Of a stretch of 64,000 nucleotides of DNA, positions 1 through 9,403 are shown one piece after another (position 1 is the first letter of the stretch; every line of letters begins with the position of its first letter). Where the stretch lies: positions 248,001-312,000 of the forward strand of contig SPDP01000001.1 in the NCBI GenBank assembly GCA_009360345.1, read 5' to 3'. Under the pieces are notes generated by a model, which did not search any database, was not told the DNA's origin, and saw nothing but the letters and a program-made list of their open reading frames with translations. The translations under genes and the position numbers were made by a program. The DNA is from Alcaligenaceae bacterium SAGV5. GTDB taxonomy: Bacteria > Pseudomonadota > Gammaproteobacteria > Burkholderiales > Burkholderiaceae_B.

Positions 1-1
1 T

Positions 2-325
2 CCCATGCTGCTGTCGCTGATCATCGGCCTGTGTGGCCTGTGGCTGGCCGCCAAGGGCGGCAACCCGGTCGAATCCGTGGCGGCGGGCGTCAAGGGGCGT
101 GTCGTCGCGGTATCGGTGGCGCTGGCCGCCTATGCCTTCCTGTTCCAATGGCTGGGCATCGTCCTGGCCACCTTCCTGATGAGTCTGCCAGTGGGCCGCG
201 CGTTCGGCGGATCGTGGCTCAAGACGGGCATTACCGGCCTGGCGCTGGGCGTGGCCGTGTTTTTGCTTTTCGACAAGGTGCTGGACGTGGTGCTGCCCAC
301 CGGCCTGCTGGGAGGCCTGCTGTGA
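2..325 (+). CDS. tctB: TctB-family transporter subunit, 5' truncated by window edge
   Basis: This is the C-terminal part of the small membrane subunit of a tripartite tricarboxylate transporter. In this family the small subunit partners the large TctA channel in the inner membrane and the substrate is delivered by a periplasmic Bug-type protein. The frame is open through the left edge, so the true start lies outside; about 107 residues remain of a usual 140-160, and the ATG at 5 is probably an internal methionine. The visible part is strongly hydrophobic with about three membrane segments. Its TGA stop overlaps the GTG start of tctA by four bases, which indicates translational coupling. The family call leans partly on this coupling because small TTT subunits are poorly conserved. 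Confidence 0.8.
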   Translation, partial: PMLLSLIIGLCGLWLAAKGGNPVESVAAGVKGRVVAVSVALAAYAFLFQWLGIVLATFLMSLPVGRAFGGSWLKTGITGLALGVAVFLLFDKVLDVVLPTGLLGGLL

Positions 326-1857
326 ACGATATCTTCGGCCATCTGGCCACCGGTTTCTCGGTCGCGCTGACGCCGCTCAACCTGCTCATCGCGGCCATCG
401 GCTCCTTCATCGGCACCATCGTCGGCGTGTTGCCCGGCCTGGGGCCCATCAATGGCGTGGCGATCCTGATGCCGCTCGCTTTCGCGATGCAACTGCCGCC
501 GGAAAGCTCGCTCATCCTGCTGGCCGCGGTCTACATCGGCTGCGAATACGGCGGACGCATCAGTTCCATCCTGATCAACGTGCCGGGCGAGGCCTCGGCC
601 ATTATGACGGCGCTGGACGGCTATCCCATGGCGCGCCAGGGCAAGGCCGGCGTGGCCTTGTCGATCTCGGCCTGGAGTTCCTTCGTGGGCTCGGCCGTGG
701 CTACCGTCGGCATCGCCATCGCCGCGCCCTTGCTGGCCCGGTGGGCGCTGGCCTTCGGGCCGGCGGAATACTTCGCGCTGATGGTGTTCGCCTTCTGCTG
801 CCTGGCGGGACTGATGGGCGAGCAGCCGGTCAAGGCGTTGCTGGCGGCCGCCGTGGGCCTGGCCCTGTCGACGGTGGGCATAGACGAGAACTCGGGCATC
901 TATCGCTACACCTTCGACTCGCTGCACTTGAGCGATGGCATCCAGTTCGTGGTGGTGGTGATCGGCCTGTTCTCCGTCAGCGAGATGCTGCTGCTGCTGG
1001 AACAATCCGTCACGGGCAACGTGGCGGTCAAGCCCACGGGGCGCACCCTGTTCAACATGCGCGAACTGGCGATCACCTGGTGGGGGACGGTGCGCGGATC
1101 GCTGATCGGTTTCGTCGTGGGCGTGCTGCCCGGCGCCGGCGCCACGGTGGCCTCGGCCATGGCCTATTCGACCGAGAAACGCCTGGTCGAGCAGTCCGAT
1201 CCGGAAGGCGCGCATTTCGGCAAGGGCGACATCCGCGGCCTGGCGTCCCCCGAGGCTGCCAACAACGCGTCGGCCACCGGTTCCTTCGTGCCCATGCTGA
1301 CGCTGGGCGTGCCGGGATCGGGCACCACCGCGGTGATGATGGGCGTGCTGGCGCTCTACAACATCACGCCCGGGCCGGCATTGTTCGAGCAGCGGCCGGA
1401 GATCGTCTGGGGCCTGATCGCGTCGCTGTTCATCGGCAACGTCATGCTGCTGGCGATGAACATCCCCATGGTGGGCGTGTTCGCGCGCATGTTGTCGGTG
1501 CCGATCTGGGCGCTGGTGCCCTTTATCGTGACGGTGAGCGCGATCGGCGTGTACTCGGTGCATGCGACCACTTTCGATCTCGTGATGATGGTGGCGCTGG
1601 GCGTGGTGGGCTATCTGCTGCGCAAGATGTCGGTGCCCATGGCGCCACTCATACTGGGGCTGGTGCTGGGCAACATGATGGAGCAGAACCTGCGCCGGGC
1701 GCTGTCCATCACCAATGGCGACACGTCCATCCTGTGGCAAAGCCCCGTCAGCATCGGCTTGTGGCTGTGCGCGGCGGCGGTGCTGGTGGTCCCGGTGACG
1801 ATGCGCGTGCTGGCACGCCGCCGCGCAGGGGCGTCAGAACCCGCTACGTCGGCCTAG
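322..1857 (+). CDS. tctA: TctA-family tripartite tricarboxylate transporter large subunit
   Basis: This is the large channel subunit (511 aa, the usual size) of a TTT uptake system for carboxylic acids in the inner membrane. Family signatures are visible: GVLPGLGP near residue 37, the [17 protein letters not shown] block near 94, a second [16 protein letters not shown] copy in the middle that reflects the internal duplication, and [12 protein letters not shown] followed by [13 protein letters not shown]. About ten or more hydrophobic helices are evident. The GTG start is chosen because it overlaps the tctB stop (GTGA) and the protein then begins at the normal family N-terminus; upstream in-frame codons lie inside tctB. 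No Bug gene follows, so the binding protein is either left of the window or is one of the orphan Bug proteins further right. Substrate unknown. Confidence 0.93.
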   Translation: MNDIFGHLATGFSVALTPLNLLIAAIGSFIGTIVGVLPGLGPINGVAILMPLAFAMQLPPESSLILLAAVYIGCEYGGRISSILINVPGEASAIMTALDGYPMARQGKAGVALSISAWSSFVGSAVATVGIAIAAPLLARWALAFGPAEYFALMVFAFCCLAGLMGEQPVKALLAAAVGLALSTVGIDENSGIYRYTFDSLHLSDGIQFVVVVIGLFSVSEMLLLLEQSVTGNVAVKPTGRTLFNMRELAITWWGTVRGSLIGFVVGVLPGAGATVASAMAYSTEKRLVEQSDPEGAHFGKGDIRGLASPEAANNASATGSFVPMLTLGVPGSGTTAVMMGVLALYNITPGPALFEQRPEIVWGLIASLFIGNVMLLAMNIPMVGVFARMLSVPIWALVPFIVTVSAIGVYSVHATTFDLVMMVALGVVGYLLRKMSVPMAPLILGLVLGNMMEQNLRRALSITNGDTSILWQSPVSIGLWLCAAAVLVVPVTMRVLARRRAGASEPATSA

Positions 1858-1872
1858 GCGGCGCGGGCGGCG

Positions 1873-1899
1873 GGCATGCGGGCATCGCGCCCGCATGCC
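1873..1899. terminator. hairpin between convergent tctA and aminotransferase genes
   Basis: An 11-bp perfect stem (GGCATGCGGGC at 1873-1883, GCCCGCATGCC at 1889-1899) with a 5-nt loop lies between two convergent stop codons. No T-run follows on either strand, so it could be a bidirectional transcription barrier or RNA 3' end stabiliser rather than a classic intrinsic terminator. Confidence 0.6.
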
Positions 1900-1902
1900 G
1901 CG

Positions 1903-3069
1903 TCAGACCCGCTCCAGGCGCTCCAGCGCCGCGTCCAGCGTGCTGTCCTTCTTGGCGAAGCAGAAGCGCACCAGTTGCCGGTTCGAGGCCGGCGCGTCCG
2001 GATCGGCATGGAAGGCCGCGATGGGAATGACCGCCACGCCGTGTTCGGTGGTCAGCCAGCGCGCGAATTCACTTTCTGGCGCATCGGATATCGCGCGGTA
2101 GTCGGCCAGCAGGAAATACGTGCCCGGGCAGGGCAGGGTGCGAAAGCGCGTCCGCTTCAAGCCGGCCTCCAGGCGATCGCGCTTGGCCTGGTAGAAGGCG
2201 GGAAGCTCCAGATAATGGCGGGGATCTTCCAGGAACGCGGCCAGCGCGTACTGCATGGGGGTCGAGACCGCGAACACCATGAACTGGTGGATCTTGCGGA
2301 ATTCCGCGGACAGGGCGGCGGGCGCGCAGCAATAGCCGATCTTCCAGCCGGTGGCGTGGAAAGTCTTGCCGAACGACGAGATCAGGAAACTGCGGGCCGC
2401 CAGCGCCGGCCGGCGCGCGATGGACGCGTGGCGGCGGCCGTCGAACACGATGTGTTCGTAGACTTCGTCCGATATCAGTACGATGCCCGTGCCGGCCAGG
2501 AGGCGCTCCAGCTCGTCCAGATCGCCATCGTCCAGGACCGCGCCGGTGGGGTTGTGCGGGAAATTGATCACGAGGGCCCGGGTGCGCGGCGTGACGGCGC
2601 GCCGGACAGCGTCCCAGTCCGGCCGGTAGCCGGGGACTTCGGGCGTGGGCGCGAGCAACTGCACCGCGATCGGCGTGGCGCCCGCCAGACGGATGGCCGG
2701 CACGTAGGAATCGTAGTTGGGCTCCAGCACGATGACCTCGTCGCCCGCGCCGGCCACCGCCAGGATGGCGGTCATCAGCGCCTGGGTGGCGCCGCTGGTG
2801 ATGGTGATCTCGGTTTCGGGGTCGTAGGCGGCGCCGTACAACGACCGTGTCTTGGCCGCGATGGCGGCGCGCAGCGCCGGGATCCCGGGCATGGGGGCGT
2901 ACTGGTTGTGGCCCCTGGCCATGGCGGCGTCGACCTGGGCCAGCAGGCCGGCGTCGGGGTCGAAATCGGGGAAGCCCTGGCCCAGGTTGATGGCCTGCGT
3001 TTCCGTGGCCAGCCGGCTCATGACCGTGAAGATGGTGACGCCGACGTCCGGCAGTTTGGAATTAATCAT
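1903..3069 (-). CDS. methionine aminotransferase-like PLP enzyme (YbdL type)
   Basis: This is a class I/II aminotransferase of 388 aa that matches E. coli YbdL, a methionine-preferring aminotransferase, along most of its length as I remember that sequence. Visible signatures are NLGQGFPDFDPD near residue 28, the NPTG loop at 173-176, DEVYEH at 201-206, the PLP-binding lysine K235 in SFGKTFHATGWKIGYC, and a C-terminal RFCFAKK block that carries the carboxylate-binding arginine. The likely reaction is reversible transamination between methionine or its keto acid and another amino/keto acid, for example in methionine salvage or aromatic amino acid metabolism. It is monocistronic and divergent from the AbrB-family gene. 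Other keto-acid substrates (kynurenine, glutamine) are possible because YbdL relatives overlap with the KAT family. Confidence 0.85.
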   Translation of the reverse strand: MINSKLPDVGVTIFTVMSRLATETQAINLGQGFPDFDPDAGLLAQVDAAMARGHNQYAPMPGIPALRAAIAAKTRSLYGAAYDPETEITITSGATQALMTAILAVAGAGDEVIVLEPNYDSYVPAIRLAGATPIAVQLLAPTPEVPGYRPDWDAVRRAVTPRTRALVINFPHNPTGAVLDDGDLDELERLLAGTGIVLISDEVYEHIVFDGRRHASIARRPALAARSFLISSFGKTFHATGWKIGYCCAPAALSAEFRKIHQFMVFAVSTPMQYALAAFLEDPRHYLELPAFYQAKRDRLEAGLKRTRFRTLPCPGTYFLLADYRAISDAPESEFARWLTTEHGVAVIPIAAFHADPDAPASNRQLVRFCFAKKDSTLDAALERLERV

Positions 3070-3164
3070 CAGCTTGCTTTGGCCTTGGATGTACCATTCG
3101 TCTTCATCGGATCAGTCTACCTCCACCCGTCCACCGGCGGCCACGCCGGCCTGCCACGTTTCCC

Positions 3165-4202
3165 ATGCTTGTTCGTCTACTGCTAGGTTTCGCCATTGCG
3201 CTTTGCGGCTCGCTGCTGGCGGTCGCGCTCCATACCCCGCTGCCCTGGATGCTGGGGGCGCTGGTCGCTACGGCCGCCACCAAGATCGCCGGGGTGCGGT
3301 CCCGGAGCCGGACGGAATTGCGCTATGCGGGCCAGTGGGTGATAGGCGTGGGCCTGGGCCTGTATTTCACGCCCATGGTGGTCGACGAGATTGCGGGCAA
3401 CCTGCTGCCGCTGTTGCTGGGTGCCGTGTTCTCGGTCGCCGCGGGGCTGGCCGGCGCCTGGTTTCTCCAACGTGCCGGCGGCGTGGAATTCAGCACGGCC
3501 TACTTTTCGTCCACCATAGGCGGCGCGGCGGAAATGGCCAATCTGTCCGACCGCTACGGCGGCAAGGTGGCCCTGGTCGCATCGGCCCATAGCTTGCGTA
3601 TCCTGCTGGTCGTCGTCCTGGTGCCGCTGGCTTTCCGGATGTCGGGCGTGACGGGCAGCGGCCTTTTCGCGCCCGCCATGACCGCGGTGGATCCCGCCGG
3701 CCTGGCGGCGATGTTCGCGCTGGGCGGCGGTGGCGCGCTGCTGGCCCAGCGGGTCAACATCCCCAATGCCTGGGTGCTGGGACCCATGGCGGTCACCATC
3801 CTGCTGACATCCAACGACATGGCCTTGTCGGCGATGCCGACCTTCATGCTGAATGCGGCGCAATTGCTCATCGGCTGGTCGCTGGGCGACCGCTACACCC
3901 CTGATTTCTTCCGTACCGCCCCGCGTTTCATGGGGCTGATCCTGGTGTACACCCTGGCCGTGATCATGCTTTCGGTCGGACTGGGACTTCTCATGGCGCC
4001 GCCCAGCGGCATCCACCTGCCGACCCTGATCCTCGGACTGGCGCCCGGGGGCATCGCCGAGATGTGCATCACCGCCAAGGTGCTGCAATTGGGCGTGCCG
4101 CTGGTGACGGCGTTCCAGGTATTCCGGCTGGCCTTCGTGCTGCTGATCACTCCACCGCTATACCGGGGTTTGCTTATGCGTTTTCCGGCGTTGCGGGACT
4201 GA
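3165..4202 (+). CDS. AbrB-family integral membrane protein
   Basis: This is a 345-aa membrane protein of the AbrB (ammonia monooxygenase-related) family, named after E. coli abrB (aidB regulator) and not related to the Bacillus AbrB transcription factor. The family has two copies of an AbrB duplication domain: the first is visible as TPLPWMLGAL with STIGGAAEMANLS, the second as IPNAWVLGPM with LGLAPGGIAEMCITA. About ten hydrophobic helices fill the rest. The role is not established; permease-like functions have been suggested. The start has no strong ribosome site but gives the normal family N-terminus. It is divergent from the aminotransferase, with about 95 bp between them. Confidence 0.85.
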   Translation: MLVRLLLGFAIALCGSLLAVALHTPLPWMLGALVATAATKIAGVRSRSRTELRYAGQWVIGVGLGLYFTPMVVDEIAGNLLPLLLGAVFSVAAGLAGAWFLQRAGGVEFSTAYFSSTIGGAAEMANLSDRYGGKVALVASAHSLRILLVVVLVPLAFRMSGVTGSGLFAPAMTAVDPAGLAAMFALGGGGALLAQRVNIPNAWVLGPMAVTILLTSNDMALSAMPTFMLNAAQLLIGWSLGDRYTPDFFRTAPRFMGLILVYTLAVIMLSVGLGLLMAPPSGIHLPTLILGLAPGGIAEMCITAKVLQLGVPLVTAFQVFRLAFVLLITPPLYRGLLMRFPALRD

Positions 4203-4443
4203 TTTCGAAGGGTCGGCCCATGGTGGTTTGGGCCTGTTGCGTGGCGTGTACATGGCATTTGCGACACGCTTGCTAAATATTATTGATTCGCAAAGTGCGC
4301 GCGGGTATGCTGCGATTCGCAGTTGAATTCAAGCAGCACGCAAGTCCCGTCTGCCATTTGCGGATGTCCGCCATTACCGCATTTCAGTTCGTGTCGGCGT
4401 TCTTGGTTCTATTGCATTGTTTATTGATTAGAGGACGCCGAAC
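4203..4443 (+). promoter_or_regulatory. long leader upstream of the cold-shock gene
   Basis: About 240 bp without a gene precedes the cold-shock protein. It contains two AT-rich stretches (near 4272-4289 and 4415-4430) that stand out from the GC-rich surroundings. Known cspA-type genes carry long 5' leaders that refold at low temperature, so part of this may be transcribed. I cannot place a convincing -35/-10 pair. Confidence 0.35.
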
Positions 4444-4650
4444 ATGGCACAGAAGGGCAAGGTCAAATGGTTTAACGCGGACAAGGGATTCGGCTTCATC
4501 ACGCCGGACGCCGGTGGTCCCGATGTGTTCGCTCACTTTTCCGCCATTGTCGGCCGCGGCTACCGCAGCCTGGCCGAAGGGCAGGAAGTCGAGTACGAAG
4601 TCAAGGACGGCCCCAAGGGCCCCCAGGCTTCCGACATCAAGCCGCTGTAA
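4444..4650 (+). CDS. cold-shock protein, CspA family
   Basis: This is a 68-aa single-domain cold-shock protein that binds single-stranded RNA and DNA and acts as an RNA chaperone. The RNP1 motif KGFGFI and the RNP2-like motif DVFAHFS are intact, as is the N-terminal KGKVKWFN strand. GAGGA lies about seven bases before the ATG. The gene is monocistronic: a long leader precedes it and a strong intrinsic terminator follows 43 bp after its stop. The length and the whole protein are normal for the family. Whether it is cold-inducible cannot be read from the sequence. Confidence 0.95.
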   Translation: MAQKGKVKWFNADKGFGFITPDAGGPDVFAHFSAIVGRGYRSLAEGQEVEYEVKDGPKGPQASDIKPL

Positions 4651-4693
4651 TCAGCCGCTTATGCGTGGGGCGGCGTATGCCGCGCCACGCTTT

Positions 4694-4730
4694 CCCATCC
4701 CGCTAACCAGTGGGATGGGTTTGTTTTTTT
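4694..4730 (+). terminator. intrinsic terminator of the cold-shock gene
   Basis: A perfect 8-bp stem (CCCATCCC at 4694-4701, GGGATGGG at 4712-4719) with a 10-nt loop is followed by a T-rich tract. This is a textbook Rho-independent terminator. Confidence 0.9.
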
Positions 4731-4810
4731 CTGCGTTTCCTGCTTGTGGAACGCACGCCGCATACTCAAGCACACCGACCTGTGCCAGCCTGGCCGCCCT
4801 CCCGGGCGTT

Positions 4811-4878
4811 GCGGATCGGCTTCGCCGGTCCGCCCGCGCGGTTCTCAAGACGGGCGCCCGTCAGCGCGTAGAAGGGGT
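4811..4878 (-). repeat. dispersed GC-rich repeat, copy 1
   Basis: This degenerate copy of an eight-member repeat family has the GGATCGGCTTCGCCGGTCCG hairpin at its left and the CGGGCGCCCGTCAGCGCGTAG module at its right. In the minus-strand reading it starts inside the 3' end of the D-2-hydroxyacid dehydrogenase gene and supplies its last codons and stop. The central run of C and G found in other copies is decayed here. Confidence 0.6.
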
Positions 4879-5856
4879 AACGAGATTTTTGGGTTCCCCC
4901 GCCGCCCAAGCCAGGATGTTCTCGAACGCAACCCTGAAATAGAGGTTGTAGCTGTTGTTCTCCACGAAGCCGATGTGCGGCGTGCAGATGACATTCTCCA
5001 TGCGCAGCAGCGGGTGCCCCTGCAGGATGGGCTCGCTTTCGAAGACGTCGATCGCCGCCAGCCCCGGCCGGCCCCGGTTGAGCGCCAGGACCAGCGCATC
5101 GGGTTCCACCAGTTCCGCCCGCGAAGTATTCACGAACAGCGCCTCGGGCCCCATGCGCTGCAGGTCCGCCAGTTTGACGATGCCGCGGGTTTCCTCGCTC
5201 AGTTTCAACAGCATGCACAGGACCCCGCTGGCCTCGAACAGCGCTTCCTTGCTGGAGGCCGTTTCCAGGCCATCGGCGCGTGCCCGTTCCAGGGTCGATT
5301 CCCGGCCCCACACCATGACCTTCATCCCGAAAGCCTTGCCGTAACCGGCAATGATCTTGCCGATCTTGCCGTAGCCTAACAGGCCCAGGGTGCTTCCATG
5401 CAAGGTGCGGCCCAGGCCGAAGTTGGGCGGCATGGACGATGCTTTCATGCCGGATTGCTGCCACGCACCATGCTTGAGGTTTGCAGCATATTGAGGAATT
5501 CGCCTCATCGCGCTCATAATGAGCGCCCACGTCAGTTCTGCCGGCGCGATAGGCGAGCCGACTCCCTGGGCGACGGCGATCCCGCGCTCGGTGCAGGCTT
5601 CCACGTCGATGTGCGACCCGACGCGCCCGGTCTGGGAAATCAGCTTCAACTGAGGCAATTTGTCCAGCAGGGCGCGGGTGATGGGCGTACGCTCACGGAT
5701 CAATACCAGTGTTTCCGTGTCGCGCAGCCGGACGGCCAATTGGCCCAGCCCCTTGACCGTGTTGTTGTAGACCTTGATGTCGTGGCCATCAAGCAGGCTG
5801 AAGCAGTCCAGCTTGCGGACCGCGTCTTGATAGTCGTCCAGTATCGTTATGCGCAT
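4861..5856 (-). CDS. D-2-hydroxyacid dehydrogenase family protein
   Basis: This 331-aa NAD(P)-dependent oxidoreductase belongs to the D-isomer-specific 2-hydroxyacid dehydrogenases, which interconvert 2-keto and D-2-hydroxy acids such as glyoxylate or hydroxypyruvate. The Rossmann motif GYGKIG lies at 161-166, and the catalytic triad is R246 in NTSRAE, E275 in ESEP and H294 in CTPHIG. The N-terminal DDYQDAVRKL matches a subgroup common in beta-proteobacteria whose substrate is not settled. The last residues TPSTR come from an intergenic repeat. It is a single gene, divergent from pckG with about 200 bp between them. It is not closely similar to the second family member at 50083. Confidence 0.88.
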   Translation of the reverse strand: MRITILDDYQDAVRKLDCFSLLDGHDIKVYNNTVKGLGQLAVRLRDTETLVLIRERTPITRALLDKLPQLKLISQTGRVGSHIDVEACTERGIAVAQGVGSPIAPAELTWALIMSAMRRIPQYAANLKHGAWQQSGMKASSMPPNFGLGRTLHGSTLGLLGYGKIGKIIAGYGKAFGMKVMVWGRESTLERARADGLETASSKEALFEASGVLCMLLKLSEETRGIVKLADLQRMGPEALFVNTSRAELVEPDALVLALNRGRPGLAAIDVFESEPILQGHPLLRMENVICTPHIGFVENNSYNLYFRVAFENILAWAAGEPKNLVTPSTR

Positions 5857-6058
5857 GGGCTTTCCTTCGATCAGTCGCGATGGTAGTCCAATTGGTATTG
5901 TGAGCGGTAGCTGCCAACGGTAACGGACCCTTTCTTCCTGGAAGCTTTTGGCGGAAAGGGGTGGGGTATATTAAGTTAAAGTCCGGCCGGGCCAATCGAT
6001 GCCCGGCTCATTATTTACATCATGATCAGTCGCCCCAGCGTCGAGGAGAATGTCACCA

Positions 6059-7924
6059 ATGAACGCCGTGCCTAAAACGTCGATTCCCAAACAACTTTCG
6101 GCGCTCGATGCTCCAGACTGGGTACGTCACGAACGATTGAAGGCCTGGGTGGCCGAGGTCGCCGCGCTGGCGCAGCCCGATCGCATCGAGTGGTGCGACG
6201 GTTCGCAGGAAGAATACGACCGCCTGTGCGGGCAGATGGTCCAGGCCGGCACGCTGCGCCGCCTGAACCCCGCCAAGCGTCCCAATTCCTATCTGGCCTG
6301 GTCCGACCCGTCCGACGTGGCGCGTGTCGAGGATCGCACCTTCATCTGTTCCGAACGCAAGGAAGACGCCGGCCCCACGAACAACTGGGTGGACCCGGCG
6401 GAAATGCGCGCGACGCTGGACGGCCTGTTCGCCGGTTCCATGCGCGGCCGCACCATGTACGTCATTCCCTTCTCGATGGGGCCGCTGGGCTCGCCCATCG
6501 CGCAGATCGGCGTCGAATTGTCCGATTCGCCCTATGTCGTGGCCAACATGCGCATCATGACCCGCATGGGCCGCAAGGTGTATGACGTGCTGGGCGCCGA
6601 TGGCGTGTTCGTTCCGTGCGTCCACACCGTGGGCAAGCCGTTGGCCAAGGGCGAGGCCGATGTGACCTGGCCCTGCAACGATACCAAGTACATCGTCCAC
6701 TATCCCGAGACCCGCGAAATCTGGTCCTTCGGGTCGGGCTACGGGGGCAACGCGCTGCTCGGCAAGAAGTGCCTGGCGCTGCGCATCGCCTCCAAGATGG
6801 GCCGCGACCAGGGCTGGCTGGCCGAACACATGCTCATCCTGGGCGTCACGTCGCCCGAGGGCAAGAAGATGCACGTCGGCGCGGCCTTCCCCTCGGCCTG
6901 CGGCAAGACCAACTTCGCGATGCTGATTCCGCCGGCTTCGCTGCCGGGCTGGAAGGTCACCACCATCGGCGACGACATCGCCTGGATCAAGCCGGGTCCC
7001 GACGGCAAGCTGCGCGCCATCAATCCCGAGGCCGGCTACTTCGGCGTCGCGCCCGGCACCAACGAGAAGACCAACTTCAACTGCATGGCGACGCTGCGCG
7101 AGAACGTCATCTTCACCAATGTCGCGCTGACCGATGACGGCGACATCTGGTGGGAAGGCATGAGCGAAGCTCCCGCCCACTGCATCGACTGGCAGGGCCA
7201 GGACTGGACGCCCGAGATCGGCAAGGCCACCGGCCGCAAGGCTGCGCATCCGAATGCCCGCTTCACCGTCGCCGCCGACCAGAACCCCGCCATCGATGCC
7301 GAGTGGGACAATCCCGCGGGCGTGACCATCGATGCCTTCGTGTTCGGCGGTCGCCGCTCGACCACCGTGCCGCTGGTGACCGAGGCCCGCAATTGGGTCG
7401 AAGGTGTCTACATGGCTGCCACCATGGGTTCGGAAACCACGGCCGCCGCCACCGGCAAGCAGGGCGTGGTGCGTCGCGATCCCTTCGCGATGCTGCCATT
7501 CTGCGGCTACAACATGAGTGACTATTTCAGCCACTGGCTGCAACTGGGCGCCAAGCTCGAGTCGACCGGCGTGCGCCTGCCGGCCATCTTCTGCGTGAAC
7601 TGGTTCCGCACCGACGACAACGGCAAGTTCGTCTGGCCCGGTTTCGGCGAGAACATGCGTGTGCTGAAGTGGATGCTCGAGCGGATCGATGGCAAGGCCC
7701 AGGGCGTGGACAACGTCTTCGGCGTCACGCCCTCCTACGGCGACCTGACCTGGGACGGCCTGAATTTCACCCGCGAGCAGTTCGATCGCATCACCGCCAT
7801 CGACACGCAGGCCTGGAAGGAAGAACTGCGCCTGCACGACGAGCTGTTCGACCTGCTCAAGCAGGGATTGCCGAACGAACTGGTGGAGGTCAAGCAGCGC
7901 CTGTCCACGCGTCTGCAAGGCTGA
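6059..7924 (+). CDS. pckG: phosphoenolpyruvate carboxykinase (GTP)
   Basis: This 621-aa cytosolic enzyme converts oxaloacetate and GTP to phosphoenolpyruvate, CO2 and GDP, the entry step of gluconeogenesis, which fits an organism living on organic acids. The PEPCK P-loop is visible as [10 protein letters not shown] near residue 280, and the second metal/nucleotide motif as TIGDDIAW near 305; [13 protein letters not shown] near the N-terminus is also typical. The ATG at 6059 is preferred over the one at 6050 because GAGGAG (6043-6048) lies ten bases before it but only one base before the other. An AT-rich TATATT at 5967 could be a -10 box. Three stacked terminator-like elements follow the gene, so it is transcribed alone and insulated from the right. 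Confidence 0.96.
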   Translation: MNAVPKTSIPKQLSALDAPDWVRHERLKAWVAEVAALAQPDRIEWCDGSQEEYDRLCGQMVQAGTLRRLNPAKRPNSYLAWSDPSDVARVEDRTFICSERKEDAGPTNNWVDPAEMRATLDGLFAGSMRGRTMYVIPFSMGPLGSPIAQIGVELSDSPYVVANMRIMTRMGRKVYDVLGADGVFVPCVHTVGKPLAKGEADVTWPCNDTKYIVHYPETREIWSFGSGYGGNALLGKKCLALRIASKMGRDQGWLAEHMLILGVTSPEGKKMHVGAAFPSACGKTNFAMLIPPASLPGWKVTTIGDDIAWIKPGPDGKLRAINPEAGYFGVAPGTNEKTNFNCMATLRENVIFTNVALTDDGDIWWEGMSEAPAHCIDWQGQDWTPEIGKATGRKAAHPNARFTVAADQNPAIDAEWDNPAGVTIDAFVFGGRRSTTVPLVTEARNWVEGVYMAATMGSETTAAATGKQGVVRRDPFAMLPFCGYNMSDYFSHWLQLGAKLESTGVRLPAIFCVNWFRTDDNGKFVWPGFGENMRVLKWMLERIDGKAQGVDNVFGVTPSYGDLTWDGLNFTREQFDRITAIDTQAWKEELRLHDELFDLLKQGLPNELVEVKQRLSTRLQG

Positions 7925-7973
7925 GTCTCGCTCGCTTGCCGGGCGTGTAACTGCCCCGGCTTGCGATGCCCGG

Positions 7974-8006
7974 CCCCGATGCCCGCCCTGGGCGTCGGGG
8001 TTTTTT
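7974..8006 (+). terminator. intrinsic terminator of pckG
   Basis: A GC-rich stem (CCCCGA then GCCC, pairing with GGGC then TCGGGG, with one bulged base on each side) is followed by six T (8001-8006). It lies 50 bp after the pckG stop. Confidence 0.85.
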
Positions 8007-8013
8007 CATCGTC

Positions 8014-8092
8014 GGGCCGCCCCAAGATGAAAAAGCACCCCCTCGGGGGGCAGCGCCGCCGCGAAGCGGCAAGCGTGGGGGCTTTTTTTCAT
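8014..8092 (+). repeat. 79-bp terminator-like repeat, tandem copy 1
   Basis: This unit begins GGGCCGCCCCAAGATGAAAA and ends in a seven-T tract plus CAT. Inside it can fold as nested hairpins: CCCCCTCGGGGGG, GCCGCCGCGAAGCGGC, and an outer GCACCCCC with GGGGGC just before the T-run. It therefore looks like a mobile or amplified intrinsic terminator. It differs from copy 2 at one base (CACCCCC versus CGCCCCC). Confidence 0.85.
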
Positions 8093-8096
8093 TGCC

Positions 8097-8175
8097 GGGC
8101 CGCCCCAAGATGAAAAAGCGCCCCCTCGGGGGGCAGCGCCGCCGCGAAGCGGCAAGCGTGGGGGCTTTTTTTCAT
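8097..8175 (+). repeat. 79-bp terminator-like repeat, tandem copy 2
   Basis: This second copy lies four bases after the first and is identical except for one position, including the T-run. The near identity of two copies 83 bp apart points to a recent duplication. Together with the pckG terminator it makes three consecutive T-run hairpins. Confidence 0.85.
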
Positions 8176-8269
8176 GCCGCGCCGGCGTCGCGGTATTCCG
8201 TCGCAGGTAGGTGCGGGCGGGTCAGGCAGCAAGGACGATTGCGGTTTCCAGGCAATTAACATACATGAC

Positions 8270-8290
8270 TGAATCTTGTATATTGATTCA
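8270..8290. promoter_or_regulatory. candidate MarR operator (inverted repeat)
   Basis: Arms TGAATC and GATTCA are separated by nine AT-rich bases containing TTGTATATT, 116 bp before the MarR start. MarR proteins often bind AT-rich palindromes near their own promoters. No binding evidence exists beyond the symmetry. Confidence 0.4.
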
Positions 8291-8406
8291 TTTCATCATT
8301 CGCGATTGGGAAATATCAGGATTTGTCATGGAATTGCGGAAAACCCGCCGGGACGAGGATAATGACACGCCGCGTTCACATGACGCCTCGTATGAGGCGC
8401 TAGCCG

Positions 8407-8919
8407 ATGACAACCGACCTCCTGCGCGACGGCGCCGATCCTCTTCCTCTCAAAGCAACGCACGCGCATGAGCTGGACGATCTATTGGCTCCCAAAGTGG
8501 CGATGCTGACCAGGGCCTTGGCACGGGCTTCGCAGGCGGAGGCTCGTACGCAGTTCGGGTTTTCTCAGACGGAATGGCAGGTCGTCACGCTGCTTGCGAG
8601 TTCCCAACCCGCCTCGATACGTAAGCTTGCCGGGTTCGCCATGGTGGATGCCGCGCAGATCAGCCGGGCGGTTGTTTCGTTGTCCAGGCAAGGCCTGGTC
8701 GAAAGACGAACGTCGGAACGGGACAATCGCCAGGCCGCATTGAGATTGAGCCCCCCAGGCATGGACATTGCCGTTTCCTTGCGCCAATTGTCCAGGCAGC
8801 GCAACACCCGTTTGCTGGGCGGGTTTTCAGCCGAGCAGGTCCGTGAATTGTTCGACATGATGGATGTGCTGATCGCTCGGGCAATGCGGGAAGAAGTGGA
8901 TGGCGCCCGGGAAGGGTAG
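8407..8919 (+). CDS. MarR-family transcriptional regulator
   Basis: This 170-aa winged-helix regulator of the MarR family probably acts as a dimeric repressor released by a small aromatic or phenolic ligand. The core shows the typical pattern: GFSQTEWQVVTLLASSQPAS, a recognition-helix region DAAQISRAVVSLSRQGLVERR, and the wing SERDNRQAALRLSPPG. The N-terminal 25 residues are extra and poorly conserved. No target gene lies next to it: pckG and its terminators are on the left and a long empty region with parS sites is on the right. A palindrome at 8270-8290 may be its own operator. Confidence 0.85.
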   Translation: MTTDLLRDGADPLPLKATHAHELDDLLAPKVAMLTRALARASQAEARTQFGFSQTEWQVVTLLASSQPASIRKLAGFAMVDAAQISRAVVSLSRQGLVERRTSERDNRQAALRLSPPGMDIAVSLRQLSRQRNTRLLGGFSAEQVRELFDMMDVLIARAMREEVDGAREG

Positions 8920-9155
8920 AAAGCAGCGATCGTTGTCGGGAAACATGGGTAACGTCTCAAGGTAGCAGGGTGTGCCTGGAAACCCGGAGTACCGCAGGGT
9001 AGGGACCCGATGTCTTGTGAAGTCGAGTTTTGGCAATTCGGCGTAGCAGCGCGCAAGCACTCCTACTATCGGTAGCGTGGCGGGTACGAGATATCCACCA
9101 TCCATGGCATGGACACGCGTGCTGGCGGACGTGCCCCTGCGCTACGACCTTCCAA

Positions 9156-9171
9156 TGTTTCACGTGAAACA
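9156..9171. promoter_or_regulatory. parS: parS centromere site 1
   Basis: TGTTTCACGTGAAACA is a perfect 16-bp palindrome and matches the conserved bacterial parS sequence bound by chromosomal ParB. The parA and parB genes lie 3-4 kb downstream. Confidence 0.95.
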
Positions 9172-9403
9172 TCCGCGTGCCACGGCATCCCCGGAAGTCG
9201 GTTTGTGGCCAACAAGCGGCGGTCTATCCTTGTGTCGCGAATCCCCCATCCCTATGGCAGCGACACATCTTTGAGCCCTGGTCCAACTGCTGTCATGCCA
9301 TCCGTTGCAACGATTGCCACATAGAACGGATAAGCTGGTCCGTCCGTGACCATCGTGTTGTTCGGTCTCCGCTTTTCGATGGCTGCCCAGAATTTTCCCA
9401 AAT

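Noticed and set aside
130-1740. A 536-codon minus-strand frame opposite tctA
   Set aside because: The composition is dominated by His, Arg, Gln and Gly, without any domain, and the plus strand is clearly tctA.
6053-7918. A 621-codon open frame on the minus strand opposite pckG
   Set aside because: It is a shadow frame produced by G/C-rich third codon positions of pckG; the plus strand codes for a full, conserved enzyme.
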